64,000 nucleotides of DNA from Halocatena marina (GTDB taxonomy: Archaea > Halobacteriota > Halobacteria > Halobacteriales > Haloarculaceae), in NCBI RefSeq assembly GCF_023276375.1, contig NZ_JALLPK010000001.1, forward strand, positions 3,038,001 to 3,102,000, written 5' to 3'. The position numbers and the translations under genes were made by a program. Shown in pieces: positions 29,611 to 38,425 of this stretch. The notes beneath the pieces are model-generated. The model ran no database searches, was not told where the DNA came from, and was given only the letters and a program-made list of their open reading frames with translations. Position 1 is the first letter of the stretch; every line of letters begins with the position of its first letter.

Positions 29611-29750
29611 GCATCAGAATGCGATAGTCGGAGCCAAGAGCGTTTCCTTTCATCACTGATCGTGCGATCCGATTGGGTTGGGTGCTGATGTCAATTCAGG
29701 GATTGTAGCAAACCGCGAGATCTATACCTCGGTGCTCGCTACCGGCGAGT

Positions 29751-30185
29751 ATGGACCGTCGCACATTTCTCGCGACAACAATCGGTGTTACGAGTGTCGC
29801 ACTTTCTGGATGTCTCCGCCGAAGCGGTGCCCTCGCTTCCGATGAGTACGATATCGGAATGTCGTCGAATGCATTCAAACCCGAACAGTACACTACATCG
29901 GTCGGAGAGACTGTCGTCTGGGGCAACACTAATTCACGTCCACATTCCGTGACGGCATACGAAAGCGCGATCCCGAACGACGCTCAGTACTTCGCTTCAG
30001 GAGGATTTGAGTCCGAACAAAATGCACGAAAGTCGTGGCAGAATCAAAAGGGACGCAAAGGCGGGAAAATACTCACTGGTCAAACGTATTCACACACGTT
30101 TGAAATCCCCGGCACGTACAGCTACTTCTGTATCCCACACGAACCAGCTGGAATGGCGGGCTCAGTTGTTGTCGAAGAGGAATAA
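29751..30185 (+). CDS. Halocyanin-like blue copper lipoprotein
   Basis: A 144-residue secreted cupredoxin. The N-terminus MDRRTFLATTIGVTSVALSGC has a twin-arginine motif and a lipobox with the anchor cysteine at residue 21. Type 1 copper ligands are the histidine in NSRPHSVTAYE and the C-terminal set YFCIPHEPAGM (Cys, His, Met). It would carry electrons at the outer membrane face. CTATACC lies about 27 bases upstream of the ATG. An unusual lysine/glutamine-rich loop (residues ~93-106) interrupts the fold before the last strands. Confidence 0.88.
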   Translation: MDRRTFLATTIGVTSVALSGCLRRSGALASDEYDIGMSSNAFKPEQYTTSVGETVVWGNTNSRPHSVTAYESAIPNDAQYFASGGFESEQNARKSWQNQKGRKGGKILTGQTYSHTFEIPGTYSYFCIPHEPAGMAGSVVVEEE

Positions 30186-30550
30186 GAGAGTATAAAACCT
30201 TGTTTGATTCCTATCTCCTTCTGCATCCAATAAGCGAGCGCGATTGTAGGTCGTGAATCTGATACTAGAGACGAGAAGCCCCAACAAGAGGTAGTACAGA
30301 ATATCATCCACGACCTCCGACGACATTCACACGTGATCGTTCGTATGACAGATCGCTCGTACAACAGAGTTATAGTACACGTGTGACCGTATCGAACAGC
30401 ATGTGTAGACACATTTCTTTGAATCTGGCAAACTACACACATTTCCAATACGGCTATAGACAAACAGTACTATTGACATATCCTGTGTCTAAAAGCGCAC
30501 AATAATTACGAAGGCAACAATAATAATGTCAATACCGAATAGACACCCGC
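30186..30550. other. Gene-free spacer
   Basis: About 365 AT-rich bases lie between the halocyanin gene and the end of rps3ae. A TATA-like GTATAAAACC stands at about 30191-30200 with no convincing frame or RNA after it. I see nothing else. Confidence 0.4.
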
Positions 30551-31192
30551 TCAGTCTTCGATTTCGATATCGTCTTCTTCAATACTGACGGAAGTCTCTT
30601 CTTCTTCTGCGACTTCGTCAGGATGCGCTTCGAGCGTCGTTTTCTGGACTTCGACGCGTCGGAGCGGATAGATCGTTTTCGCTTCGTTGTAGATGCCACC
30701 CGAGAGCCGTCCGGTGACGATGCTGTCGATTAGCTCTTCGAACGTTCGCTCGGTGGCAGCGTTCTCGACGATGTCGATCATCTGTCGCCGGATGGCCATC
30801 TCTTGGCTGTGGTCTGCCTTTTTCGTCGTGTACGCGACAGGCTGGACCTGAAGACGGTAATCATCGGCCGTAAGAACGGTCACGTACGCGCTGATTTTCG
30901 AGGATCCTCGACGGACGAGGCTCCGGAGATAATCGCGCGTGAGTTCGTGCTTAACGAACCCTGTGTACGCGCTGTCGCTTCCCGTATCCGTGATTCTGAA
31001 TGTAAGCTTCGTGTTGTTCTCGCTGGCGTCGCTTTGCAGCGCGCCGAGCGTCGTTTCAATAGTGCGCCCGATGACTTGATCGGGCTCTCTTGCTACAGTT
31101 TCGCCGAGTTCGGCCCGGTCGAACTGCTCCGGGGCGAACACCGTATACCAGCGTTTCTCTCGTCTTCGTCGTGAGACTGATCGTTCACTCAT
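30551..31192 (-). CDS. rps3ae: 30S ribosomal protein eS1 (S3Ae)
   Basis: A 213-residue small-subunit protein. Family segments include KRWYTVFAPEQFDRAELGET, RGSSKISAYVTVLTADDYRLQVQPVAYT and the C-terminal IYPLRRVEVQKTTL. The tail is a haloarchaeal acidic extension (EEEETSVSIEEDDIEIED). It is the last gene of the uS15 / RecJ-like / Pcc1 / eS1 unit. Confidence 0.95.
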   Translation of the reverse strand: MSERSVSRRRREKRWYTVFAPEQFDRAELGETVAREPDQVIGRTIETTLGALQSDASENNTKLTFRITDTGSDSAYTGFVKHELTRDYLRSLVRRGSSKISAYVTVLTADDYRLQVQPVAYTTKKADHSQEMAIRRQMIDIVENAATERTFEELIDSIVTGRLSGGIYNEAKTIYPLRRVEVQKTTLEAHPDEVAEEEETSVSIEEDDIEIED

Positions 31193-31204
31193 GATTAGTT
31201 TCGT

Positions 31205-31438
31205 TCACTCATGCTTTTTCTCGTTCGTAAGCTGTGCTGCAACCGTGAGATTCGTGACATAGTCGTCGGCTGTTGTTCGTAGCCCACCCGTCGTCGGCCG
31301 CTCGATGACGGTTTCGACCGTCGCGTCGGTTACGGTTGTCTTCATTTCGGCGGTGTTGTCGGGACAGAGTGCGTCCGCGATGACCGTTGCGCGCTCATCG
31401 TTCCATTCCGTCCGGATAATCGCACGTCTGGCAGGCAT
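31205..31438 (-). CDS. pcc1: KEOPS complex subunit Pcc1
   Basis: A 77-residue protein of the Pcc1 family, the dimerisation subunit of KEOPS, which makes t6A37 in ANN-decoding tRNAs. The pattern is a small alpha/beta protein: MPARRAIIRTEWNDERATVI, then TTVTDATVETVIERPTTGGLRTTADDYVTNLTVAAQL. The ATG overlaps the stop of the RecJ-like gene by one base. The haloarchaeal link of pcc1 with ribosomal protein genes is conserved. The other KEOPS genes are not in the window. Confidence 0.85.
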   Translation of the reverse strand: MPARRAIIRTEWNDERATVIADALCPDNTAEMKTTVTDATVETVIERPTTGGLRTTADDYVTNLTVAAQLTNEKKHE

Positions 31439-32628
31439 CAGATCGCCTCCCGAAATGCGTCGACAAACGCGTCTTTCCGCGTCGTGATCGCTGATTGTGC
31501 GTACGCGTACCGTCCACGACCAGTTGCGCTCGCTTTTTCATCGACAGCAGCCACCGCTTCAGTCAGTGCCGCCGTTACATCTCGTTCTCGCTCGACTGCA
31601 GTTCCCGCAACCGCATCGTCTGCGATAGCGAGTACGACCGGCTCCTGCGAGCGGTAATCCCGAACGAGTCGGGCAACCGTTCCGATCGTTCCACTCTCGG
31701 AGGTCGTTTCGGTGATATCCGCAACGACGAGTCCCCGATATCGGGAGATATCGGCGTTGTGGATGGCTGTGTGAGCAGCGCGAGCGTGCTCGCGCCAACC
31801 GTCGAGTGCAGCCTCATAACAGTCGTGGCCAAGCGCCAGAGCGAGACCGATGCCGGGCCACGAACGCGCGAGCGCATCGAGCACGTCGGCATAGCCCGCG
31901 AGCGTGGCAAATGGCAGCTGTGTCGTTCCACCGACCTCCGCTACTCCGTACGGACAAACCGCCCGATCAATCGTCTCTGATGCCCGCGTTTTCGCTTCTC
32001 GAACGACCGAAAGAGCGAGCATCGACGCGACTACTCTACCGTGTTCGTCAAGATCGGGAGTGGCGCTGTCGGGAACGATGTCAGAAAGCGCCTCTGTTGC
32101 TGCTTCGAGATCACCGGAGAACGGCGCGTGGACGAGCGTCGTGTGCGCTAGTCCGTCAGCGAGATCCGTCGTCGGAACGCCGATTCCCGGGGTGCTATCG
32201 ATGTCCGTCGCTTCGATGTCGAACGCGTCCGTGTGTGCGCTCAAGTCTCGTTCAGCTGCAACGATTCCCGCGAGCGCGAGCACGAGTACAGGACCAGGAT
32301 CTGAAATAGAATTAGAATCCGATTCCGATTCATTCAGTGCCTGTGCAACTTCGAAGGCTCGGACGGACAGTGGCTCCTCGATAATCGCTACGTTGCCATC
32401 TGCGCGGCCGATGGTAACCGTCATATCCGCTTCACTCTCGCCAACCTCGTTTCGGGCGACGCTCGCCTGAAACGGTACTGTAAGCGTCTGAGCGAGGACG
32501 CCCGTTGCAGCTAGTGCGTCACCGTCGGGTGTCGTAACGAGGCGGACGAAATCCGCCTCGCAGAGCTGTGCAGCGATCTCGCTCGCTGCGGGGGCAGGCT
32601 CAGATCTGGAATGATCGGCGGTGGACAT
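31438..32628 (-). CDS. RecJ/Cdc45-like DHH-superfamily protein, probably inactive
   Basis: A 396-residue homologue of archaeal RecJ-like proteins found in this ribosomal operon. Motif I, normally H-x-D-x-D-G, reads TTPDGDALAA, so the histidine and the glycine are lost. No DHH triplet is found downstream. The C-terminal DHHA1-like part (SGTIGTVARLVRDYRSQEPVVLAIAD) is retained. By analogy with Cdc45 it may be a replication scaffold with GINS rather than a nuclease. A hexameric-repeat insert (NESESDSNSISD, residues ~99-110) breaks the N-terminal domain. Confidence 0.75.
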   Translation of the reverse strand: MSTADHSRSEPAPAASEIAAQLCEADFVRLVTTPDGDALAATGVLAQTLTVPFQASVARNEVGESEADMTVTIGRADGNVAIIEEPLSVRAFEVAQALNESESDSNSISDPGPVLVLALAGIVAAERDLSAHTDAFDIEATDIDSTPGIGVPTTDLADGLAHTTLVHAPFSGDLEAATEALSDIVPDSATPDLDEHGRVVASMLALSVVREAKTRASETIDRAVCPYGVAEVGGTTQLPFATLAGYADVLDALARSWPGIGLALALGHDCYEAALDGWREHARAAHTAIHNADISRYRGLVVADITETTSESGTIGTVARLVRDYRSQEPVVLAIADDAVAGTAVERERDVTAALTEAVAAVDEKASATGRGRYAYAQSAITTRKDAFVDAFREAI

Positions 32629-32663
32629 CTGTCGTGTCTGGTTCTACGCTGTGCTTTCCGCTC

Positions 32664-33134
32664 TTACTCGTCTTCGAGGAGGCGCTTTGCCGACTCGTAG
32701 GTGTACTTGAACTCCTCATCGAGGACGTCGCCACGGTGGTAGTCCGCCAGCCGGCGAACCTTCGATTCCGTGTTCTGGAGCGCCCGTTTGTTCTGGTGGT
32801 CGCCAGGATTCTTTTCCATGTGTTCGTACAGACGAACAGCACGTTCGAGGAGATTCCTGAGATCTTCTGGAATGTCAGATCTGGCGTCGTGCTCCTCAAG
32901 GATCCCGGTTACTTTCTTCCCTGTCGCCAACTTGATATTTGGAATTGGGACGCCCTGTACGCCCTCGTCGCGGAGCTTGAGCCCGATGGTACTCGGGTCG
33001 TGGCCCTGCTCTGCAAGGTCGACGACGCGCTCTTCGATTGCGTCGGTGTCTACGTCACTCCACTCCGGTGGTTCGTCTGCCGCAGGGCGGTCCGAACCGG
33101 ACGACCCTCGACGGCGTGTATGCATTCGTGCCAT
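32664..33134 (-). CDS. rpsO: 30S ribosomal protein uS15
   Basis: A 156-residue archaeal-type S15 (S13e-like). The N-terminus MARMHTRRRGSSGSDRP, IGLKLRDEGVQGVPIPNIKLATGKKV and the rRNA-binding part LLERAVRLYEHMEKNPGDHQNKRALQNTESKVRRLADYHR (shown here only as its landmark) are diagnostic. The frame extends 7 codons upstream, but ATG 33134 is the family start. First gene of the unit. Confidence 0.95.
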   Translation of the reverse strand: MARMHTRRRGSSGSDRPAADEPPEWSDVDTDAIEERVVDLAEQGHDPSTIGLKLRDEGVQGVPIPNIKLATGKKVTGILEEHDARSDIPEDLRNLLERAVRLYEHMEKNPGDHQNKRALQNTESKVRRLADYHRGDVLDEEFKYTYESAKRLLEDE

Positions 33135-33326
33135 AGAGATGAATTGGAACCGCACGAATCGCTACTCCATGCAGCCGCTCATGCGAACGGCTGCTGCACT
33201 ACCGCACTCCCAGAGCCGCGAAATCTCGCGGCCACGTCGGATATGCGGCCGTGCCGTTCCCATTTGGAACTATCCCGTCGTCCTCAAAACGGTTTCTACT
33301 CTCTTGCGGTCTCGACGCTTCGATGG

Positions 33327-33334
33327 GGTTAAGT
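33327..33334 (+). promoter_or_regulatory. Probable TATA box of tRNA-Ala
   Basis: GGTTAAGT lies about 27-30 bases before the mature tRNA 5' end. Confidence 0.4.
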
Positions 33335-33359
33335 TACAGGACAAGGTACGATTTGGTGC

Positions 33360-33431
33360 GGGCTCGTAGATCAGGGGTAGATCACTCCCTTGGCATGGGA
33401 GAGGCCCCGGGTTCAAATCCCGGCGAGTCCA
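33360..33431 (+). tRNA. tRNA-Ala (anticodon GGC)
   Basis: A complete cloverleaf. The acceptor GGGCTCG pairs with CGAGTCC (one G-U). The anticodon arm is CTCCC-TTGGCAT-GGGAG with anticodon GGC. The T arm contains GGTTCAAAT. The discriminator is A, and CCA is not encoded. It borders a gene-poor AT-rich stretch on its right. Confidence 0.96.
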
Positions 33432-33654
33432 TTCACGTCGTGTGTTCCCACACTGAACTGACGGCGATAACTTCTATTTAATCTTTCACCACGAAATAGA
33501 TCCGTTTCCGGAGTCATTACAATGACTGGAGTCGGCATCCATCACGGAGTCCCATCCCTCGCAGTAGAGCGATTAGGCGCATTGAAATAAGTTGGTTGAC
33601 AATAAGACGTTCGCAGATATTGGTGTGGGTGGGAAGTTCCTCATTTTTGATAAT

Positions 33655-33688
33655 AACTTTATATTGTTTTGTGTGATAGAGGAGATTA
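33655..33688 (+). promoter_or_regulatory. TATA box for the 33688 gene
   Basis: CTTTATATTG (about 33657-33666) lies about 26 bases before the ATG at 33688. It selects this start over the open frame that reaches back to 33592. Confidence 0.6.
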
Positions 33689-34365
33689 TGTTTGTTCCGA
33701 CGGGCACTAATTCTCCTCTCAAAACAGTTACAACAGATCAACGCGAGGCTCTCCGGAATTTTTTCGGAAACTGTGTCGAGAATGATGTATTTGATTTCAC
33801 TGACCCATTGATGGTTGCACTTGTGTTATCTGGAGATAAGCCCGCTGCATCGATTGACCCATCAACAGATCACTTTCCAGACCATCGGTGGACACCGCAC
33901 ACGGGACTCAAAGAACTGTGTGATACGATGAATATCGTCGCGTATAAGCGCCGAGACCTTGGGTGGTGGTTCGTTGCCCCCGTGTACGGACGGCTCGATC
34001 TTTTACCGTCAAGCAATCGTACCGAACGCAGTGATGAATGGATGCGGCGTCTCGGCGTCATCTTCGGATATCCATCCAGTGCCATCGATTACTTTCTTGG
34101 AGCCAAGGGAGAGTGGACAGAGCCACGAGAGCGTGTTGCAAACGGCCAGTTTTCGTCCGACGAAATGGTCGATGCAGGATTCGTCGTCTATCGGCATGAT
34201 GATTCGGTTGAGGGATACGAACGGGCGATTGAGACAGGGAGGCGCATCCGCGATCGACTCGAAGGGCTTGCCGAGGAGTGGGATGTACCAGAACTCGCAA
34301 CGGTAGTCTCTGAACATCAACAGCAACTACTCGATGAAGTCACACCCGAAAAAACAGTCCAATAG
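33688..34365 (+). CDS. Conserved-looking hypothetical protein
   Basis: A 225-residue soluble protein. Aromatic-rich segments such as HRWTPHTGLKELCDTMNIVAYKRRDLGWWFVAPVYGRLD and FGYPSSAIDYFLGAKG (given as landmarks) suggest a folded core. The C-terminal ~50 residues look helical. The start at 33688 follows the leaderless rule from its TATA box. Composition is less acidic than neighbours. It ends three bases from the convergent zinc-ribbon gene. No family can be named. Confidence 0.65.
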   Translation: MFVPTGTNSPLKTVTTDQREALRNFFGNCVENDVFDFTDPLMVALVLSGDKPAASIDPSTDHFPDHRWTPHTGLKELCDTMNIVAYKRRDLGWWFVAPVYGRLDLLPSSNRTERSDEWMRRLGVIFGYPSSAIDYFLGAKGEWTEPRERVANGQFSSDEMVDAGFVVYRHDDSVEGYERAIETGRRIRDRLEGLAEEWDVPELATVVSEHQQQLLDEVTPEKTVQ

Positions 34366-34368
34366 GGC

Positions 34369-34473
34369 CTAAAGGAACATATTGCAGCCGTTACATCTTT
34401 GACTCCCGTTCGCGCTGGGGTCGATTTTGTGCTTTCTACCGCAATTATCACATACTACTGTCTTTTTCGCCAT
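34369..34473 (-). CDS. 34-residue zinc-ribbon micro-protein
   Basis: A short gene on the minus strand starting MAKKTVVCDNCGRKHKIDPS. It carries two C-x2-C knuckles, CDNC and CNGC, 16 residues apart: a rubredoxin-like zinc ribbon. A perfect GGAGGT Shine-Dalgarno (34488-34483) stands 9 bases upstream of the ATG, unusual here because most neighbours look leaderless. Its stop lies three bases from the convergent 33688 gene. Haloarchaea have many such small CPxCG-type proteins with regulatory roles. The function of this one is unknown. Confidence 0.7.
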   Translation of the reverse strand: MAKKTVVCDNCGRKHKIDPSANGSQRCNGCNMFL

Positions 34474-35128
34474 CATATATTAACCTCCAAATTAATACAA
34501 TGTCCTTTGAAAGATTATTTGTTGTCGTTCAACAGGATACCGGCCATGTGCGGCCAGTACGTCCTCAATCACGAAGCGGTTATTTTTCGGTAGCGGTCGG
34601 TGCCTCCCTCTGTGTAGACTGGAATGTCTTATTCGTCTCAACTGAGATCTCTTCGACTGTTTCTCCGTTCTCCGATAACAGTATCCAGTCTCCAGACCCC
34701 GGAGTAAAATAAACCGTCAGCAGACTGTGTTCAAATCCGGTTAATCACAAATAGAATAAAGATTCGTGGATAGTTCACAAGCACAAAGCAGTCGATCGCT
34801 CCTCGTCACGAACAACTAAATCGAGACATCATCGAAGGACGAACGAGTACGCCGACCCTATATTCATGAAAACATCATCGATAGATAATAATAGTGTATT
34901 TTTTGCAATAAAACTGTGCTATACGCCGTCTGATTACCTCAGATACCTGTCTCTCGACACTCCTAAATGAAAATACGTGTCAAAATTAATATTTATAGAA
35001 TATTCCGAACGCTAGCGAATGACGATTCTCGCTGATGACTCGAAGAGCTATCAGTAGTATCCGATCTTTACTCTCGATCCAGTATGGAAAAATTTAATAC
35101 TGGCGGAACAATCAGGTTGATAGAACCA
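34474..35128. other. AT-rich gene-free spacer
   Basis: About 650 bases. It holds the zinc-ribbon Shine-Dalgarno at its left end and a TATA-like AATTTAATAC (35091-35100) at its right end. A minus-strand open frame at 34744-34580 has protein-like composition but no start codon. No RNA gene is recognisable. Confidence 0.45.
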
Positions 35129-35950
35129 ATGTCTAAATCAGAACGGTTCAAATTCGGAGAGATAACTCTTCCGAACGCCTCACTTCCTTCTTCAAAAGAC
35201 GTTTACGACGCGGTCAAAGCGATGGGCAAAAGCGGTAAAAAAATCGATCAACAAAATCAAATCACAGACAGTGTTTCACCGAGCGGTAGTGAAAGCGGTC
35301 AGGCTGCGTTTCTCGGAGATGCTCACGACGAATACTCGTACTGTCATTTCCAATACCAGTTACAGACAGAGAGTCGAACGATTATCGCGAAAAACACCAG
35401 GAATCACAGAGAATCAGGAACGGAATCGGCAGCGGTCTGCTCTCGTGTCTTCTATTTCGAAAACGGACAGTTCGCAGTCGAATCGACACGAGACGACGTA
35501 GATCGACGGATACCAGAATTCATCGGAGAGATAACAAACACCGACACAGACGGTGGATACGAATTTTACGACACAGTCCCAATTGCTGCAGAACGCAGAG
35601 TGTGGGAGCACGATCTGGATAACAAGTCAGATTCGGTAGACCGGAAAGATAACGAGAGTGGCATTCACTCACGGCAACAGACATCAATTGATCTCACAGA
35701 AGAGACAGCGTATGCAACATCCCGCGAGACGTCAGACGCCAATCAAGAGACTGATATCGTCGATGAAATGGCGAAGAAAATGCACCAGTTGGGCGCTGGA
35801 ACACACGATGACCAAACTGGCGAAATCTTCGCCTCGGGAACAGTGGTGACAACGTGGAGTGAAACGGACTGGCCGAGTGACGCAACGACAGAGCGGAGAG
35901 CCGAAACGATTCGTGAGAAGATTGTGCCCTATCTCCGTCAACACTCTTAA
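35129..35950 (+). CDS. Orphan hypothetical protein, AT-rich
   Basis: A 273-residue protein beginning MSKSERFKFGEITLPNASLP. It is hydrophilic, rich in Ser/Thr/Asp/Glu/Gln, with no membrane segment. A middle beta-rich part (FYFENGQFAVESTRDDVDRRIPEFIGE) is followed by a disordered-looking, charged linker (~170-225) and a helical end (MAKKMHQLGAG). Start chosen from the TATA-like box at 35091-35100; ATG 35084 adds 15 residues. Codon use and composition look different from the housekeeping genes. It stands isolated between two spacers, which suggests acquired DNA. No family recognised. Confidence 0.55.
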   Translation: MSKSERFKFGEITLPNASLPSSKDVYDAVKAMGKSGKKIDQQNQITDSVSPSGSESGQAAFLGDAHDEYSYCHFQYQLQTESRTIIAKNTRNHRESGTESAAVCSRVFYFENGQFAVESTRDDVDRRIPEFIGEITNTDTDGGYEFYDTVPIAAERRVWEHDLDNKSDSVDRKDNESGIHSRQQTSIDLTEETAYATSRETSDANQETDIVDEMAKKMHQLGAGTHDDQTGEIFASGTVVTTWSETDWPSDATTERRAETIREKIVPYLRQHS

Positions 35951-37290
35951 TTGTGCGATCGTTGAATCCGAGTATGACCGAATATATCGGACAGAAGATT
36001 ATTTCCGCTACCGAAATAGGAAATCACCTCCTCGTCGTAGTGTCTGTCCGAAATGTATTTTCTCATTGAATTTCAAATTTTATAACCATAATGGATTCGA
36101 TGCACGTGCTAATAGAAATGCAGAGATGGCTGTGTGACTTCGAATCACGAGTACCATTGTGGTATAAAGTGACTGAAATATGTTAAGATCGAAATTATGA
36201 AATTCAGAGTATACTATTTCTAATAATTATTTCAACATATCATGGAAGACTACTGAACGTTATAATCGGCAAAATAGACGGTGGTGGCAGTAATTTTTTA
36301 ATTCTGTATTTACAATAGTCCGATATATGTTATATCTTCTATCTGTATCAGAACCATTCATTTCTGATTACGACATAAAATAAAATGATATACGAACAGT
36401 CATATTATCTCTTCACTTGAGCACACATAATCGATAGGTGGGCCATGCTTCAACTCATCATCATCATGGGATTCGAGATATCTTATTTGATTTCTTATAC
36501 AATACGATTGCAGTAGCATTGAGAGTACGGTAATAGGATCCGGTAGGTCTCAACCACTCATCACAGGCCTCTACGAGAGAATAACTGGGTCTGAGTCATA
36601 ATGATCGATCACAGCATCAGCGACTTTGCTTGGTACAACAGTTTCCTCGAACTGTCCACACAATTGTTGGCAACGAAAACAGAGCGAACAACTAACAGTC
36701 GACACGTGAGTGATCGAAGAGATAAAGTAACGAATGGGAAATCAACGTTGCTATCGCAAGCAGATACATCAAGAACAACTGAAAATTCAGTGAGTGATTA
36801 GCAGAGATATTCACGGTAACGAAGTCTCTAATTGACGTTGACGATGAATAACTCCTTTGTAAACGGGAGAATCAATGTTCTCGAATCATCTGAATACGTT
36901 GCAGCATCTCGATTACGAGTGCATCAAACCGGCAAAGTGTACTCGACATCCGTCGAAAGATCAATTGAGAAACATTTATCGGTGGGTTTTTTGATAGGAA
37001 CTAAGCAAACAGTATCGATACCGGTACTGTCGATACGATTCGGTAGACGAAACCGACCAACTACTGGTCGGAAATTTTGACGATATACCAGTAAGTCCAC
37101 ATTAACCAAATAGACAATCCCCGGTATTAAACGGTCTTAGTCAATTTTCTGTTATTAAACTCAGAGGACAGCATGATGCATTCGTGAATCGGGCGACAAT
37201 CGGTAGTATATCCATCATTCTCGGTGTGCCAAGGAGTTTCTTGTATTCCCCAACGATAGACTTATTTGTGAACGGATACAACGTAGGCAT
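35951..37290. other. 1.3-kb AT-rich region without recognisable genes
   Basis: Very AT-rich with many stops in all frames. Short frames at 36601-36801 and 36832-37080 have no motif, no good promoter spacing and odd composition. A TATA-like CTTATTTG (37260-37267) at the right end serves padR. No tRNA, inverted-repeat pair or array is seen. It could be decayed mobile DNA. Confidence 0.4.
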
Positions 37291-37575
37291 ATGCACGACT
37301 TGACTGGTTTCCAGCGTGACCTGCTGTACGTGATTGCTGGTCGTGAAGAACCACACGGTCTCGCGATCAAAGATGAGCTCGAAGACTATTACGAAAAAGA
37401 GATTCATCACGGCCGCCTATATCCGAATCTCGATACCCTCGTCGAAAAGGGGCTGGTCGAAAAGGGACAGTTAGACCGACGCACCAACTACTACGAAGTG
37501 ACTCGACGCGGGCAGCGTGAGATCGAAGCCCGCAACGAGTGGGAGGATGAATATCTCGAAGCAGAAGGCGTATAA
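37291..37575 (+). CDS. PadR-family transcriptional regulator
   Basis: A 94-residue winged-helix protein. The start LTGFQRDLLYVIAGREEPHGLAI, the recognition helix region HHGRLYPNLDTLVEKGLVEKG and the wing DRRTNYYEVTRRGQREIE are typical of PadR. The compact size means dimerisation uses a single C-terminal helix. The TATA box is about 27 bases before the ATG. The likely target is itself or the next gene at 37704; neither has a visible palindrome I can be sure of. Confidence 0.9.
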   Translation: MHDLTGFQRDLLYVIAGREEPHGLAIKDELEDYYEKEIHHGRLYPNLDTLVEKGLVEKGQLDRRTNYYEVTRRGQREIEARNEWEDEYLEAEGV

Positions 37576-37703
37576 CGTCAACGAAAAATTATTTTTGGCA
37601 GAGAATCACCGACAACCGATCCAGAACTACTGACACCGCTGATAACTATTGAGGAAGTAAGCGCAAGTAATCTTTTTCTGGTTGTCTCCTGATTCTACGA
37701 ATC

Positions 37704-38201
37704 ATGTCGGATACGACCGCACCCTCCCGTACGCTCGAATTGTTTGTCCGGTCGTTGTCATCGAGTGATATGGGTGTTCGAATCGACGAAGTACTCGATC
37801 AACTCAATCGGTTACGGGCTGATGGGTGTGTTGATGAGTATACAGTGACTGTCTGGGGTGAACGCATGAGTACTAATCCAATTACCACCCGGACAGACGA
37901 GGGAGCGTTCATTCGCAGTCGTATCGTCGAGTTCAGACAGTGGGCCCATGAGCACGATGTAACACTCGAAGGTGGATTTGAGACCCGAACGATCCACTCA
38001 GCTATAACGGGCGAGACTCATGAGTTCATTACACTCCCCAGTTTGGTCCTTACAGCCCGACACAACGACACACTCGAATGGATCGTTCCCTTTTCGGGAT
38101 CCGATGGTCCGGTAACATCGGTGTGGGATCACCTCACAAGCCTCATGAACGAACAACCCGACTCAGAAGAAAGGAGATCACTGCCTGCTGTGGATGTCTG
38201 A
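37704..38201 (+). CDS. Haloarchaeal HTH-associated conserved protein
   Basis: A 165-residue protein of a common haloarchaeal family. The N-terminal RTLELFVRSL leads a small alpha/beta domain (VRIDEVLDQLNRLRADGCVDEYTVTVWGERM). It then has RIVEFRQWAHEHDVTLEGGFETRTIHSAITGE and a beta-rich end. Family members are often annotated as HTH-domain proteins, but no clear helix-turn-helix is visible here. It follows padR by 128 bases on the same strand and may be regulated with it. Confidence 0.65.
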   Translation: MSDTTAPSRTLELFVRSLSSSDMGVRIDEVLDQLNRLRADGCVDEYTVTVWGERMSTNPITTRTDEGAFIRSRIVEFRQWAHEHDVTLEGGFETRTIHSAITGETHEFITLPSLVLTARHNDTLEWIVPFSGSDGPVTSVWDHLTSLMNEQPDSEERRSLPAVDV

Positions 38202-38390
38202 GTGAGATCAGTAGGGACGGACGTTGTTCAACGTGAACCCCAATTCGGTATACCAACGGAATACATTCTTTGTCCAAACGTAACTATTTGATGATTGTTC
38301 CAAACTGGAATCTAAGATAACGATGGCATCCGTAGCTGATAGTCCAGATAACGTAGTGCACAGATAGAACCCGATCGAATAGGGGAGGGG

Positions 38391-38425
38391 ATATTTATTT
38401 GGTCAGACCCCAAAGCGACGTGTCA
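38391..38425 (+). promoter_or_regulatory. TATA box of the MBL-fold gene
   Basis: ATATTTATTTGG at about 38391-38402 lies 25-30 bases before the ATG at 38425, consistent with a leaderless mRNA. Confidence 0.55.

Noticed and set aside
34729-34738. GTTCAAATCC match to the T arm of tRNA-Ala, considered as an attachment site
   Set aside because: Only about ten bases match and the T-arm sequence is common to all tRNAs; the adjoining bases differ.
34580-34744. Minus-strand frame with protein-like residues (GDWILLSENGETVEEISVE)
   Set aside because: It has no ATG, GTG or TTG start and no upstream continuation. It may be a gene remnant but cannot be assigned.
36601-37080. Two small plus-strand frames in the AT-rich desert
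   Set aside because: They lack promoter spacing, motifs and haloarchaeal composition.
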